A DNA stretch of 64,000 nt from Sphingomonas sp. QA11 (GCF_028473665.1 NZ_CP098774.1:124001-188000); one strand, 5' to 3'; counted from the stretch's first letter, positions 18,299-27,765 are shown. The notes: a model not told the origin generated them from the letters alone. Made by a program: numbers and translations.

Positions 18299-18381
18299 AT
18301 AGTCCATAAAAAATAATTTATATATCAATTAGATAGCATTTCATTGGACTATGTACGTCATTTGTTCTGGATTTTAGTCCA
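18299..18381. promoter_or_regulatory. AT-rich leader with three TAGTCCA sites
   Basis: TAGTCCA occurs at 18300-18306 (+), 18345-18351 (reverse complement) and 18375-18381 (+), within 82 bases of AT-rich DNA upstream of the ATPase gene. The first two are arranged as an inverted pair (ATAGTCCA...TGGACTAT). A further short palindrome ATGTG...CACAT follows at about 18383-18404. Such clustering suggests operators for a repressor, possibly the ATPase itself through its C-terminal helix-turn-helix. I could not assign a confident -35/-10 pair. Confidence 0.45.
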
Positions 18382-18420
18382 CATGTGTGGTATGAATCGC
18401 ACATCAGATAAGAGGGCGTC

Positions 18421-19566
18421 GTGGCTGAACCAAAAACATTCCGGGGAACTGATGAATTTATCGCGCTGGCGCGGCTTGCGCTTGGTGAGCGTCAGCAGGA
18501 TGTACCCCTCTATCTTGGCAAGATAGCACGCCGTTACCGAACGAGCGCGCCGGAGTTGGCGGATGAGATCGGCGCACTTTTGAAGAATGCCTCGGGCCGT
18601 AGTTCGGCCCTGCGCCGTGAGATGGCAATGCCTCTGCCCGTCGATAGCGATTCCAGACTTCATCTGGTTCGAATGGAACGGCCAACCCGCGAAATGCCCG
18701 AACCGGTGTATGCGCCGGAAGTTGCGCGAGAGATTGAGACGATCATTCGCGAACGACAACAAGTCGAACGGCTGGCGGACGCTGGACTAGAGCCAACTAG
18801 GTCGGCTCTTTTCGTCGGTCCGCCGGGTGTGGGCAAGACGATGTCGGCTCGGTGGATCGCCTCTCAGCTCGATCTGCCTCTATTTATCCTCGACCTCTCA
18901 GCTGTGATGAGCAGCTTCTTGGGTCGTACGGGAAACAACGTGCGAGCGGTGCTTGATTACGCGAAGCGGCAAAGCTGCATCCTTTTGCTGGATGAATTGG
19001 ACGCGATCGCCAAGCGGCGCGACGACGCAACCGAAATCGGCGAGCTAAAGCGGCTCGTCACGGTGCTGTTGCAAGAGATTGACGAGTGGCCGGCGGATGG
19101 CCTGCTCCTCGCCGCGACTAATCACCCCGAGCTTCTTGACCCTGCCGTATGGCGAAGATTTGACTCCATCGTGGCGTTCCCGGCTCCACAGCGGAGCGAG
19201 ATCGAGCGGGCGATCCATGAGTATCTTGGCGACGAAATTCAAATAGGCAGGGAATGGATCGACATCATGTCGATCATCTTCGGCTCGATGAATTTCAGCG
19301 ATATCAAGAAGCGCGTAATGGGGCTTCGCCGGGATTCGATGATGAACAATCGCAATATCGGCGAAGAGGTGGAAGATTACATCCACCGCTTCGTGAAGTC
19401 CTTGCCTCACGCCGATCAAATCTCTCTAGCGACCAAATTGTACGCGATCGAGGGCGTTTCGCAACGGCGCGCGGCGGAGATCACCGGCGTAAGCCGCGAT
19501 ACGCTGCGCAAGCGAGAAATCGTAAAGGAAACGAAGACTGACGCCCGGGAGACGACACATGGCTGA
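18421..19566 (+). CDS. AAA+ ATPase with C-terminal helix-turn-helix, partner of subtilase
   Basis: A 381-residue protein starting at GTG 18421 after AGAGGG. A helical N-terminal domain (1-100) precedes a classical AAA domain. That domain has Walker A GPPGVGKT (133-140), a pore-loop-like SSFLGRTGNN (164-173), Walker B ILLLDE (187-192), sensor-1 Asn in AATNH (near 234) and an arginine finger in WRRFDS (near 245). Residues about 347-366 (VSQRRAAEITGVSRDTLRKR) look like a helix-turn-helix, unusual for an AAA+ unfoldase. The last 8 bases overlap the protease start. It probably forms a ring that activates or feeds the protease. A defence role is inferred only from context. Confidence 0.9.
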   Translation: MAEPKTFRGTDEFIALARLALGERQQDVPLYLGKIARRYRTSAPELADEIGALLKNASGRSSALRREMAMPLPVDSDSRLHLVRMERPTREMPEPVYAPEVAREIETIIRERQQVERLADAGLEPTRSALFVGPPGVGKTMSARWIASQLDLPLFILDLSAVMSSFLGRTGNNVRAVLDYAKRQSCILLLDELDAIAKRRDDATEIGELKRLVTVLLQEIDEWPADGLLLAATNHPELLDPAVWRRFDSIVAFPAPQRSEIERAIHEYLGDEIQIGREWIDIMSIIFGSMNFSDIKKRVMGLRRDSMMNNRNIGEEVEDYIHRFVKSLPHADQISLATKLYAIEGVSQRRAAEITGVSRDTLRKREIVKETKTDARETTHG

Positions 19567-21787
19567 GAGAAAGAACTTTTTCCTAGGCAAGGGCGAGAGG
19601 CTGACTGAGCCGGTGACGCCCTCGGGTCGCAAGCTCGATAAGGAGCCGCCCTACACGTATGAGCAAGCGCGCGCGCGTCTCGCGCCGATGCTGGATCAGA
19701 CGATGCGCGCTTTCGCCGAACTGCCCGAAGCGGCCAAGCCTAAAAGTGAAGTGGTCGGCGGGATCGTGCTGAACCCGGAATATATCGCCAAGAGCTACTA
19801 TCCCGAGCGGGTCCTGAAGTTCTACGGGCTCAAAGCGGTCGGCAGCAAGCCGACGCTGGTCACGCCGGAAAGGCGCAGCCGCGACCGCGTTCCCGAAGAG
19901 AAGCCTACTACGAAGCTTTTCGTCGCCGGCGCGACGAGCAACTTCCGGCGTCTGCTGGCCGATATCGAGCGCGGCTCGATTGAGGAAGCGGTGCAAGGCG
20001 ATCTGACTGCGTTGGAGCAGATCGATCCCATCGATGCGCAGGCCAAGATCAAGGGGCGGTTTTCCGAGCTTGAGGTTAGCCCGCTCGAAGCCGTACTCCA
20101 CGCCAGCGAATTTCGCGGCGATCTGTACATCATCGAGGCGTTTCAAGAATACGTCGCCTCCTTTGGGCTAGAAGCGGACCTAGATCATCGTTTCCACGCG
20201 GGCGGGTTGTGCTTCATCCGCATGATGGCTCCGCGCGAGCTGCTAAGCGAGATTGCCCAGTTCTCATATCTCCGTGCGCTTCGCGAAATGCCGAGATTGC
20301 GGGATCTGTTTCCGCTGCGCAGTCTCAAGGCCAAGGCGACCGGTCACGTGACGCTTCCCGCCGCGCCTGCCGTCGATCCAAACGTCCGGGTCGCGATTTT
20401 CGACGGCGGGATGCCGGAAGGCACTATTCTGGAGCCGTGGGTGACGCGCTTCGATCCGCCGGGAATCGGCGCTCCGGTGCAAGAAGCTCTCGATCACGGT
20501 TACGCCGTGACCAGCGCGGTTCTCTTTGGTTCGCACAAACCGGGCGAGGCCCAGCCGCCGTTCGCGAACGTCGATCATATTCGGGTGTGGGATGTGGACT
20601 CGGGCGCCGATCCGCTGGAGCTCTATGACGTTCTGGAGCGGATCAAGAACACGCTCGATAGTTCGCCCAAGTATGATTTTATCAATCTGAGCCTCGGGCC
20701 GTCGCTTCCGATCGAAGATGACGATGTGCATGCATGGACGGCTGTGCTCGACGAATATCTCGCCGATGGTTCGTGCGTGGCGACCGTCGCGGTGGGCAAC
20801 GATGGTGAGGCGGATGCGGATGAAAAGCTCAACCGGGTTCAGGTGCCGGCCGATACGGTGAATGGTCTTGCGATCGGCGCCAGCGATTGCGAGGAAAAGG
20901 CTTGGAAGCGGGCGAGCTATAGCTCCGTCGGACCTGGGCGCAGTCCCGGTGTCATGAAGCCGGACGTGGTCGCATTCGGCGGATGCCAGGACAAGCCTTA
21001 CATGGTGCTGGGCCAGAATTCCGGTACTGCGCTCGTCCCGCAATGCGGGACGAGCTTTGCCTCGCCGCATGCGCTTCGTATCGGCACGGGCGTAAAAGCG
21101 AACTTCGGCGGCTCGCTTGACGCTTTGGCGGTCAAGGCGCTGCTGATCCATACGGCGGAGGAGGGGCAAGAGCCGCAGTCGGATATCGGCTGGGGTCGCG
21201 TTCGCGATGATATCGACGAAATCGCGGTCTGTCCGGACGGGGCGGTGCGCGTCGTTTATCAGGGCGAACTGACGGCTTCCAAATATCTGCGCGCTGCCAT
21301 CCCGCTTCCCGACGAGGATTTGAAGGGCAAGGTCAGGATAAAGGCGACCCTTTGTTACACGACCGAGATCGATTCCGCGCATCCGGGCACATATACGAAG
21401 AGCGGGCTGGAGGTGTTCTTCCGCCCGCATGATGAGCGTTTTGAGGCCAACGCCTTGCACGCGAAGACCGAGCGGTTCTTCTCGCAGTCTAACCTCTACG
21501 ACCACACCGAAGAGTCGATGCGCCGGGACGCGCATAAGTGGGAGACGTGCCTGAACGGCGAGGCCCGGAAGCTAGGAAAGAGCTACAAGAACCCGGTTTT
21601 TGATATTCACTACGTTGCGCGGGACGAAGGCCATGTAGAGAGGCAGAGTCTGAAGATCAAATACGCGCTGGTAATCACAATCGAGGCGCCGCGTCATGCC
21701 GACCTATATGACATGATAGTCCGCAAATACCGCAATATCCTCGAACCAATGGTGCCGCTCCAGGTCCCGATCCAGATTCAAGGTTAG
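19559..21787 (+). CDS. Cytoplasmic subtilisin-like serine protease (S8 family) paired with AAA+ ATPase
   Basis: A 742-residue protein without a signal peptide, so it acts inside the cell, unlike most subtilases. An N-terminal region of about 270 residues precedes the S8 domain. The catalytic tetrad is intact: Asp282 in VAIFDGG, His313 in LDHGYAVTSAVLFG, oxyanion Asn414 in VAVGNDGE, and Ser499 in GTSFASPHALR. About 180 residues of beta-rich and charged sequence follow (from GELTASKYLRAAIPL onward). No propeptide is obvious, so activity must be held back another way, perhaps by the coupled ATPase. The start ATG lies inside the ATPase gene end. AAA+/S8 pairs recur in variable islands (from memory). 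The target is unknown. Confidence 0.92.
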   Translation: MAERKNFFLGKGERLTEPVTPSGRKLDKEPPYTYEQARARLAPMLDQTMRAFAELPEAAKPKSEVVGGIVLNPEYIAKSYYPERVLKFYGLKAVGSKPTLVTPERRSRDRVPEEKPTTKLFVAGATSNFRRLLADIERGSIEEAVQGDLTALEQIDPIDAQAKIKGRFSELEVSPLEAVLHASEFRGDLYIIEAFQEYVASFGLEADLDHRFHAGGLCFIRMMAPRELLSEIAQFSYLRALREMPRLRDLFPLRSLKAKATGHVTLPAAPAVDPNVRVAIFDGGMPEGTILEPWVTRFDPPGIGAPVQEALDHGYAVTSAVLFGSHKPGEAQPPFANVDHIRVWDVDSGADPLELYDVLERIKNTLDSSPKYDFINLSLGPSLPIEDDDVHAWTAVLDEYLADGSCVATVAVGNDGEADADEKLNRVQVPADTVNGLAIGASDCEEKAWKRASYSSVGPGRSPGVMKPDVVAFGGCQDKPYMVLGQNSGTALVPQCGTSFASPHALRIGTGVKANFGGSLDALAVKALLIHTAEEGQEPQSDIGWGRVRDDIDEIAVCPDGAVRVVYQGELTASKYLRAAIPLPDEDLKGKVRIKATLCYTTEIDSAHPGTYTKSGLEVFFRPHDERFEANALHAKTERFFSQSNLYDHTEESMRRDAHKWETCLNGEARKLGKSYKNPVFDIHYVARDEGHVERQSLKIKYALVITIEAPRHADLYDMIVRKYRNILEPMVPLQVPIQIQG

Positions 21788-21854
21788 CTTGGTATTGTGA
21801 ATTCAAAGCTGATGCATTGTTATCGCCGCTAAGTAGCTGATTATAAATAAGTCC

Positions 21855-21882
21855 GCATGCAAACCTATTGCTCATTTTGTTG
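21855..21882 (-). repeat. Right inverted repeat of the cassette
   Basis: The reverse complement of this segment matches the left repeat at 26 of 28 positions. The remaining bases from 21883 to 21996, up to the stop of the hydroxyacid oxidase gene, hold nothing I recognise. Confidence 0.8.
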
Positions 21883-21996
21883 TCGTCGCGGGTCCGCTCA
21901 TCCGATATGGACGCGCGAAGCAGTCAGGCGGCGAAGTCCCACTCCTTGCCCCTCGCGGTTTCGTCCCGTCGCCCACCAGACGTCGTACTTCAACAG

Positions 21997-23148
21997 CTAG
22001 CTACGCCACCTCAAATTACCCCGGTTCAGTTCAGCGACCGACTTCACCCCCATCAGCTTCATGTCCCGCTCGATTTCCGCCTGCAGCCGGGCGAGCACGC
22101 GCTCGACCCCCGGCTGCCCCGCCGCCGCCAGCGCATAGAGATATAGCCGGCCGCCCGAACAGGCCTTGGCGCCCACGCTCAGCGCCTTCAGCACATGGCT
22201 GCCGCGCCTGATGCCGCCGTCGCAGATCACGTCGATCTTGTCGCCGACCGCATCGACGATCTCGGCAAGCTGGTCGAAGGGCGACCGGCTGCCGTCGAGT
22301 TGCCGTCCGCCATGGTTCGACACCATGATCGCCGTCGCGCCGATATCGACCGCGCGCTTCGCGTCCTCGACCGACATGATGCCCTTCAGGCAGAATTCGC
22401 CGCCCCATTGGGCGCGGACACCCTCGGCCGTCTTCCAGTCCATCGACGGGTCGAGCATCTTGTTGAAATAATCGGCGACCGACAGCGCGACATTGGTTCC
22501 TTCGGACACATGGTCCTTCAGGTTCGACAGCTCGAACTTTTCGCGGAACAGATAATCGAGCGTCCAGCCGGGATGAGTCGCGAAGCTGATCGCGGAGGCG
22601 GGCGTCAGCCGCGGCGGCGAGGTGAAGCCGGTGCGCAGGCAGCGTTCGCGATTGCCCGACACGATCGTGTCGACGGTCAGCGCGATGCAGTCGAACTTCG
22701 CCTCCTTGCACCGCTCGACCAGCGCGTGGTTCAGCCCCTTGTCCTTGTGGATATAGAGCTGGAACATCTTGGGCGTGCTGATCGTCCGGCCGATTTCCTC
22801 GATGCTGACGGTCGCGAGACTCGAAATGCCGAACCAGGTCCCGAACTTTTCCGCCGCGCGCGCGACGCCGCGCTCGCCATGCCAGTGGAACAGTCGCTGC
22901 AAGGCAGTGGGCGACAGGAATAGCGGCATGTCGATCTTGCGGCCCATCACCGTGGTGCTCATGTCGATCGTCTCGACCCCCGCGAGCACGCTCGGCACCA
23001 GGTCGCACGACTCGAACGCCTCGGTGTTCCGCTTCTTCGTCGCCTCGTCGTCGGCCGCGCCGTCGATATAGTGATAGACGGGGCCGGGCAGGCGCTTGCG
23101 GGCGAGGGTGCGGAAATCCTCGACATTGTGGCAATCGCTCAGTCTCAT
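21997..23148 (-). CDS. lldD: FMN-dependent alpha-hydroxyacid oxidase / L-lactate dehydrogenase
   Basis: The protein has 383 residues from ATG 23148, which follows a GGGG purine stretch. ATG 23160 is also possible. The FMN-dependent TIM barrel shows YHYIDGAADDE (about 22-32), SLATVSIEEI, FQLYIHKDK, the catalytic His/Arg motif SNHGGRQLDGSRSP near 252-265, and the phosphate-binding DGGIRRGSHVLKALSVGA near 284-301. It oxidises an (S)-2-hydroxyacid such as L-lactate to the 2-oxoacid and passes electrons to the quinone pool or O2. It converges on the accessory cassette and is divergent from sdhB. Confidence 0.92.
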   Translation of the reverse strand: MRLSDCHNVEDFRTLARKRLPGPVYHYIDGAADDEATKKRNTEAFESCDLVPSVLAGVETIDMSTTVMGRKIDMPLFLSPTALQRLFHWHGERGVARAAEKFGTWFGISSLATVSIEEIGRTISTPKMFQLYIHKDKGLNHALVERCKEAKFDCIALTVDTIVSGNRERCLRTGFTSPPRLTPASAISFATHPGWTLDYLFREKFELSNLKDHVSEGTNVALSVADYFNKMLDPSMDWKTAEGVRAQWGGEFCLKGIMSVEDAKRAVDIGATAIMVSNHGGRQLDGSRSPFDQLAEIVDAVGDKIDVICDGGIRRGSHVLKALSVGAKACSGGRLYLYALAAAGQPGVERVLARLQAEIERDMKLMGVKSVAELNRGNLRWRS

Positions 23149-23170
23149 ATTTTGCCCCATTCGTTCATAT

Positions 23171-23187
23171 GTTGGACTTCGTCCTAC
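23171..23187. promoter_or_regulatory. Candidate operator between lldD and sdhB
   Basis: The palindrome GTTGGAC-TTC-GTCCTAC has one mismatched pair. It lies 23 bases upstream of the lldD start, in the divergent region with sdhB. It could bind a regulator of lactate utilisation. The regulator is not in the window. Confidence 0.35.
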
Positions 23188-23357
23188 GATTCTTGCTCGA
23201 CCCCCGCAATGTCGGCGATGATGCCTGCGTCGTTCCGGAATCTGCAATCATGCGGTGATCCGACGCCGCGGAGCACGCCAAAGGGTTGCACGCGCGCGCC
23301 GAAAGGCATAGCCGCGTCCGCGACGCACCATTTCGTTTCCGCCGGAGACTTTCAGGC

Positions 23358-24143
23358 ATGGCCGAATTCAGACTGCCCCCGAACAGCCGACCGAAAAAGG
23401 GCGGCAAGGTCCATAAGGCAGCCGCCGACGCGAAGCGGGTCAAGAATTTCAAGATCTACCGCTACGATCCCGATGCGAACGAGAACCCGCATTACGACAC
23501 GTTCGAGATCGATCTCGACTCGTGCGGCCCGATGGTGCTCGATGCGCTGATCAAGATGAAGTCGGAGCAGGACAGCTCGCTCACCTTCCGCCGCTCCTGC
23601 CGCGAGGGGATTTGCGGTTCCTGTTCGATGAACATCGACGGGAAGAACGGCCTGGCCTGCACCACCGCGATCGACGACGTGAAGGGCGACATCCGCATCA
23701 CGCCGCTGCCGCACATGGAGGTGATCAAGGACCTGGTCCCCGACTTCACCCACTTCTACGCGCAATATTCCTCGATCAAGCCGTGGCTTCAAACCGTCAC
23801 GCCGCCACCCTCGGGCAAGGAACGGCTCCAGTCGCCGGCCGATCGCGAGAAGCTCGACGGCCTGTACGAGTGCATCCTGTGCGCCTGCTGCTCGACCTCC
23901 TGCCCGAGCTATTGGTGGAACAGCGACAAGTTCCTCGGCCCGGCGATCCTGTTGCAGGCCTATCGCTGGCTGGCCGACAGCCGCGACGAGATGACCGGCG
24001 AGCGACTCGACGATCTTGAGGATCCGTTCCGCCTCTATCGTTGTCACACGATCATGAACTGCGCGAACGTCTGCCCCAAGGGTCTCAGCCCGGCCAAGGC
24101 GATCGCCGAGATAAAGAAGATGGAAGCAGAGCGGGTCGTCTGA
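23358..24143 (+). CDS. sdhB: Succinate dehydrogenase iron-sulphur subunit
   Basis: The protein has 261 residues from ATG 23358. The in-frame extension upstream is not SdhB-like. Cluster ligands are all present: [2Fe-2S] in [21 protein letters not shown] (four Cys, about 75-95), [4Fe-4S] in [16 protein letters not shown] (about 171-186), and [3Fe-4S] in [14 protein letters not shown] (about 226-239). It carries electrons from SdhA FAD to the quinone in SdhCD. It is separated from sdhCDA by about 7.8 kb, including a converse-strand gene, and must have its own promoter. Confidence 0.97.
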   Translation: MAEFRLPPNSRPKKGGKVHKAAADAKRVKNFKIYRYDPDANENPHYDTFEIDLDSCGPMVLDALIKMKSEQDSSLTFRRSCREGICGSCSMNIDGKNGLACTTAIDDVKGDIRITPLPHMEVIKDLVPDFTHFYAQYSSIKPWLQTVTPPPSGKERLQSPADREKLDGLYECILCACCSTSCPSYWWNSDKFLGPAILLQAYRWLADSRDEMTGERLDDLEDPFRLYRCHTIMNCANVCPKGLSPAKAIAEIKKMEAERVV

Positions 24144-24154
24144 GGCCCGTTGCG

Positions 24155-24631
24155 ATGACTGACACCAACCCGCCCGCCACCTTCCTCTATGAGGAAGACC
24201 CGGATCATCCCGGTTGGATGCGGTGGGGCTTCACCGATCCGTCGCGCTACAACAGCTTTCTCGGCCCGATGCTGGTGCGGGTCGACGAGGGTATCGCGCG
24301 TGTCCGCATGACGCCTGAGCGGCGCCATTCCAATTTGCGCGACAGCGTGCACGGCGGGGCGATGCTCGGCTTCATCGATGTTTCCCTGTTCGCCGCCTCG
24401 CGCAGCTTCGGGCTGATCACGGCGGGGTCGGCGGTGACCCTCGATCTGTCGACCCAGTTCATCGGCGGCGGCCGCATCGGCGAGCCGCTTGAGGCACAGG
24501 TCGAGCTGCTGCGCGAGACTGGGCGCCTGCTGTTCCTGCGCGGGCTGGTCGTGCAGGGCGAGGACAAGGTCGCGAGTTTCTCCGCGACGATCCGCAAATC
24601 GGCGAAGACGGCTGCAACGACAGCGCAATGA
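24155..24631 (+). CDS. PaaI-family hotdog thioesterase
   Basis: A 158-residue protein starting at ATG 24155, 11 bases after the sdhB stop, so probably in the same transcript. The hotdog-fold signature is clear: RHSNLRDSVHGGAMLGFIDVSLFAASR (about 64-90, with HGG) and later LDLSTQFIGGGRIGEPLEAQVEL. The family hydrolyses acyl-CoA esters, usually small or aromatic. The exact substrate is not indicated. A pair of palindromic repeats follows the gene. Confidence 0.88.
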   Translation: MTDTNPPATFLYEEDPDHPGWMRWGFTDPSRYNSFLGPMLVRVDEGIARVRMTPERRHSNLRDSVHGGAMLGFIDVSLFAASRSFGLITAGSAVTLDLSTQFIGGGRIGEPLEAQVELLRETGRLLFLRGLVVQGEDKVASFSATIRKSAKTAATTAQ

Positions 24632-24650
24632 CGAACGCCCATCCTTCCTT

Positions 24651-24748
24651 CCCCGGCAAAGGCCGGGGTCCAGTCGGGAAGGCGGATGTAACTACCCACG
24701 ACGCCCAATTTCTTCCGTCCCCCCGCTGGACCCCGGCCTTCGCCGGGG
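24651..24748. repeat. Inverted palindromic repeat pair (CCCCGGC-AAGG-CCGGGGTCCAG type)
   Basis: The unit 24651-24673 and its inverted copy 24726-24748 match at 22 of 23 positions. Each is itself a palindrome (CCCCGGC...GCCGGGG), so the pair forms a BIME-like structure in the 166-base gap between the thioesterase and zapE. The same unit recurs at 34822-34919. Confidence 0.8.
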
Positions 24749-24797
24749 AAGAGGGGAGAGGGGCGGGGAACACTAGAACATCGAAGAATAGAGAATA

Positions 24798-25910
24798 ATG
24801 CCCAACGTCTTCGCCCGTTACGAAGCCCTGATCGCCGCGGGCGAGTTGCGGCCCGATCCCGAACAGGCCGAGGCGGCCCGGCGCCTCAATGCGCTGGCCA
24901 CCGAGCTTGAAGCGGCGCCGAAGCGTGGTTCCGTGCTGTGGCGCGCGCTGGGCAGGCGGCCCGACGCGCCGGCCGGCATCTATCTCTGGGGCGGGGTCGG
25001 GCGCGGCAAGTCAATGCTGATGGACCTCTTCTACGGCTGCATCAACATGCGGCGGAAGCGGCGAATCCATTTCCTTGAATTCATGCTCGACGTGCATGCG
25101 CGCCTGCGGGTCGAGCGCGAGAAGGAGGTGGGAGATCCGATCCTGCCGGTCGCCGCCGCGATCGCCGAGGAAGTGAAGGTCCTTTGCTTCGACGAGATCA
25201 TGGTCACGAACAGCCCCGACGCGATGATCCTGTCGCGGCTGTTCACCGAGTTGCTGCGCCACGGGGTGACGGTGGTGATGACCTCGAATCGTCCGCCGCG
25301 CGACCTCTACAAGGACGGGCTCAACCGCGAGCATTTCCTGCCCTTCATCGAGCTGATCAAGGGGCGCATGCAGGTGCTCGCGCTCAACGGCCCGGTCGAC
25401 TATCGCCGCGACCGGCTCGGCCATGTCGAGACCTGGCTGGTGCCCAATGGCGCGGAGGCGACCGCGCAGCTTTCCGCCGCCTTTTTCCGCCTGACCGACT
25501 ATCCCCCCGAGGATCGCGACCATGTGCCGTCCGAGGAACTGCCGGTCGGCGGCGCGCGTACTCTGCACGTGCCGAAGAGCCTGAAGGGCGTCGCCGTCTT
25601 CTCGTTCAAGCGGCTGTGCGGCGAGGCGCGGGGTTCGGCCGATTACCTTGCGGTCGCGCGGCGCTTCCACACCGTGATCCTGGTCGGCATCCCGAAGCTT
25701 GGCCCGGAGAACCGCAACGAGGCGGCGCGCTTCGTCCAGCTGATCGACGCGCTGTACGAGCACAAGGTGAAGTTGCTCGCCGCCGCCGACGCCGCGCCGG
25801 GCGAGCTCTATGAGAAGGGCGACGGCCGCTTCGAATTCGAGCGCACGATCAGCCGGCTGGAGGAGATGCGCTCCGACGACTATCTTGAACAGGGCCACGG
25901 CGCGAACTGA
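24798..25910 (+). CDS. zapE: Cell division ATPase ZapE (AFG1/LACE1 family)
   Basis: A 370-residue P-loop ATPase with Walker A WGGVGRGKSMLMD (about 65-77) and Walker B VLCFDEIMV near 130-138. The family-typical segments VTVVMTSNRPPRDLYKDGLNR (about 157-177) and FKRLCGEARGSADYLA are also present. ZapE binds FtsZ in E. coli and is needed under heat or low-oxygen stress; AFG1 homologues act on membrane complexes. The start ATG is preceded by AGAGAATA. In sphingomonads zapE commonly sits near sdhB and mdh (from memory), as here. Confidence 0.94.
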   Translation: MPNVFARYEALIAAGELRPDPEQAEAARRLNALATELEAAPKRGSVLWRALGRRPDAPAGIYLWGGVGRGKSMLMDLFYGCINMRRKRRIHFLEFMLDVHARLRVEREKEVGDPILPVAAAIAEEVKVLCFDEIMVTNSPDAMILSRLFTELLRHGVTVVMTSNRPPRDLYKDGLNREHFLPFIELIKGRMQVLALNGPVDYRRDRLGHVETWLVPNGAEATAQLSAAFFRLTDYPPEDRDHVPSEELPVGGARTLHVPKSLKGVAVFSFKRLCGEARGSADYLAVARRFHTVILVGIPKLGPENRNEAARFVQLIDALYEHKVKLLAAADAAPGELYEKGDGRFEFERTISRLEEMRSDDYLEQGHGAN

Positions 25911-25972
25911 GTCCCCTTCGACATCGCGCCGCACCCTGTTATCATGCCGTGTCCGGTCATGGAGGGAATGCG

Positions 25973-26299
25973 ATGCTCGTCACCACCACCGAGAATGTCC
26001 CAGGCCACGCTGTCCGGGCGACGCTCGGCCAGGTCTTCGGCGTCGTCGTCCGCAGCCGCGGCATCGGCGGCAATATCACCGCCAGCCTGCGTTCGATCGT
26101 TGGCGGCGAGATCCCCGAATATACGCGGCTGGTCGAGGAAACGCGGCGCCATGCGATCGACCGGATGGTCGCCAACGCCGCGCTGATGGGCGCGAACGCG
26201 GTCGTGATGATGCGCTTCGACTCGGGCGAGATCGCCCAGGCGATGAACGAGGTGGTCGCCTATGGCACTGCCGTCATTCTCGATCCCGCGCCCGAATGA
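25973..26299 (+). CDS. YbjQ-family (DUF74) heavy-metal-binding domain protein
   Basis: The protein has 108 residues from ATG 25973 after GGAGGGAATGCG, a strong ribosome site. The family pattern is LVTTTENVPGHAVRATLGQVFGVVVRS at the N-terminus and MMRFDSGEIAQAMNEVVAYGTAV near the end. YbjQ proteins form pentamers of beta-sandwich subunits. The biochemical role is unknown. Its stop overlaps the start of the following small membrane protein, so the two are coupled. Confidence 0.9.
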   Translation: MLVTTTENVPGHAVRATLGQVFGVVVRSRGIGGNITASLRSIVGGEIPEYTRLVEETRRHAIDRMVANAALMGANAVVMMRFDSGEIAQAMNEVVAYGTAVILDPAPE

Positions 26300-26595
26300 T
26301 GCTGCGCACCTTTGTCCTGGTGGTCGCGATGCTGTTCTTCACGGCGGCGTTGATTGGCGCGGTGGTCGATCCGGCGGTGTGGCCGAGTGTGATCGGGGCG
26401 ATATTGCTACTCGCCGGCATCCTGTTCGAGCGCCGTCGCTACGGCGCTTCTCAGGCGAAGCCGACCGGCAGCGCCTGGCGCGAAACCACTGAACGTTTTG
26501 TCGACGATGCGAGCGGCAGGCCGGTGACCGTCTGGTACAATGATGCCACGGGCGAGCGCCGATATGTCGACCCCGAAAGCAATCATCCGCTCTAA
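26296..26595 (+). CDS. Small hypothetical membrane protein
   Basis: A 99-residue protein starting at ATG 26296 (or the next codon, ATG 26299), overlapping the YbjQ gene stop. Two hydrophobic segments (about 4-23 and 29-44) are followed by a soluble tail with the pattern RPVTVWYNDATGERRYVDPES. I do not recognise a family. The coupling to the YbjQ gene suggests a shared function. Confidence 0.75.
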   Translation: MMLRTFVLVVAMLFFTAALIGAVVDPAVWPSVIGAILLLAGILFERRRYGASQAKPTGSAWRETTERFVDDASGRPVTVWYNDATGERRYVDPESNHPL

Positions 26596-26645
26596 ATGCA
26601 CTTGCGAAGCACTTGCAATAAGTAAGAGAAAATACTGGTCTTTAG

Positions 26646-27692
<1,047 letters not shown>

Positions 27693-27699
27693 CCTCATT

Positions 27700-27725
27700 G
27701 TGCTCCCGCGAAGGCGGGAGCCCAG
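27700..27725 (+). repeat. Left inverted repeat of the GIY-YIG element
   Basis: A REP-like hairpin with 8-bp arms, GCTCCCGC and GCGGGAGC, and loop GAAG, extended to CCCAG. Its inverted partner is 28065-28090. Confidence 0.8.
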
Positions 27726-27765
27726 TCTGGGTCCCCGCCTTCGCGGGGGCCCAAGGAGGCGGGCG

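Larger units (their letters stand above)
18161..21882. mobile_element. Candidate mobile cassette: AAA+ ATPase / subtilase pair bounded by 28-bp inverted repeats
   Basis: The left end 18161-18188 and the right end 21855-21882 are inverted copies of one 28-bp sequence with 26 identical positions. The first 19 bases, CAACAAAATGAGCAATAGG, match perfectly. Between them are only the ATPase gene, the protease gene and an AT-rich leader. No transposase, integrase or clear target duplication is seen. The cassette interrupts the sdhA-sdhB neighbourhood and is visibly poorer in GC at both edges. Movement could depend on a transposase acting in trans. This is inferred from the ends and not from any known element. 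Confidence 0.65.

Noticed and set aside
18161..21882. Target-site duplication at the cassette ends
   Set aside because: The bases just outside the two inverted repeats (CCGTTG on the left, TCGTCG on the right) do not match, so no duplication can be claimed.
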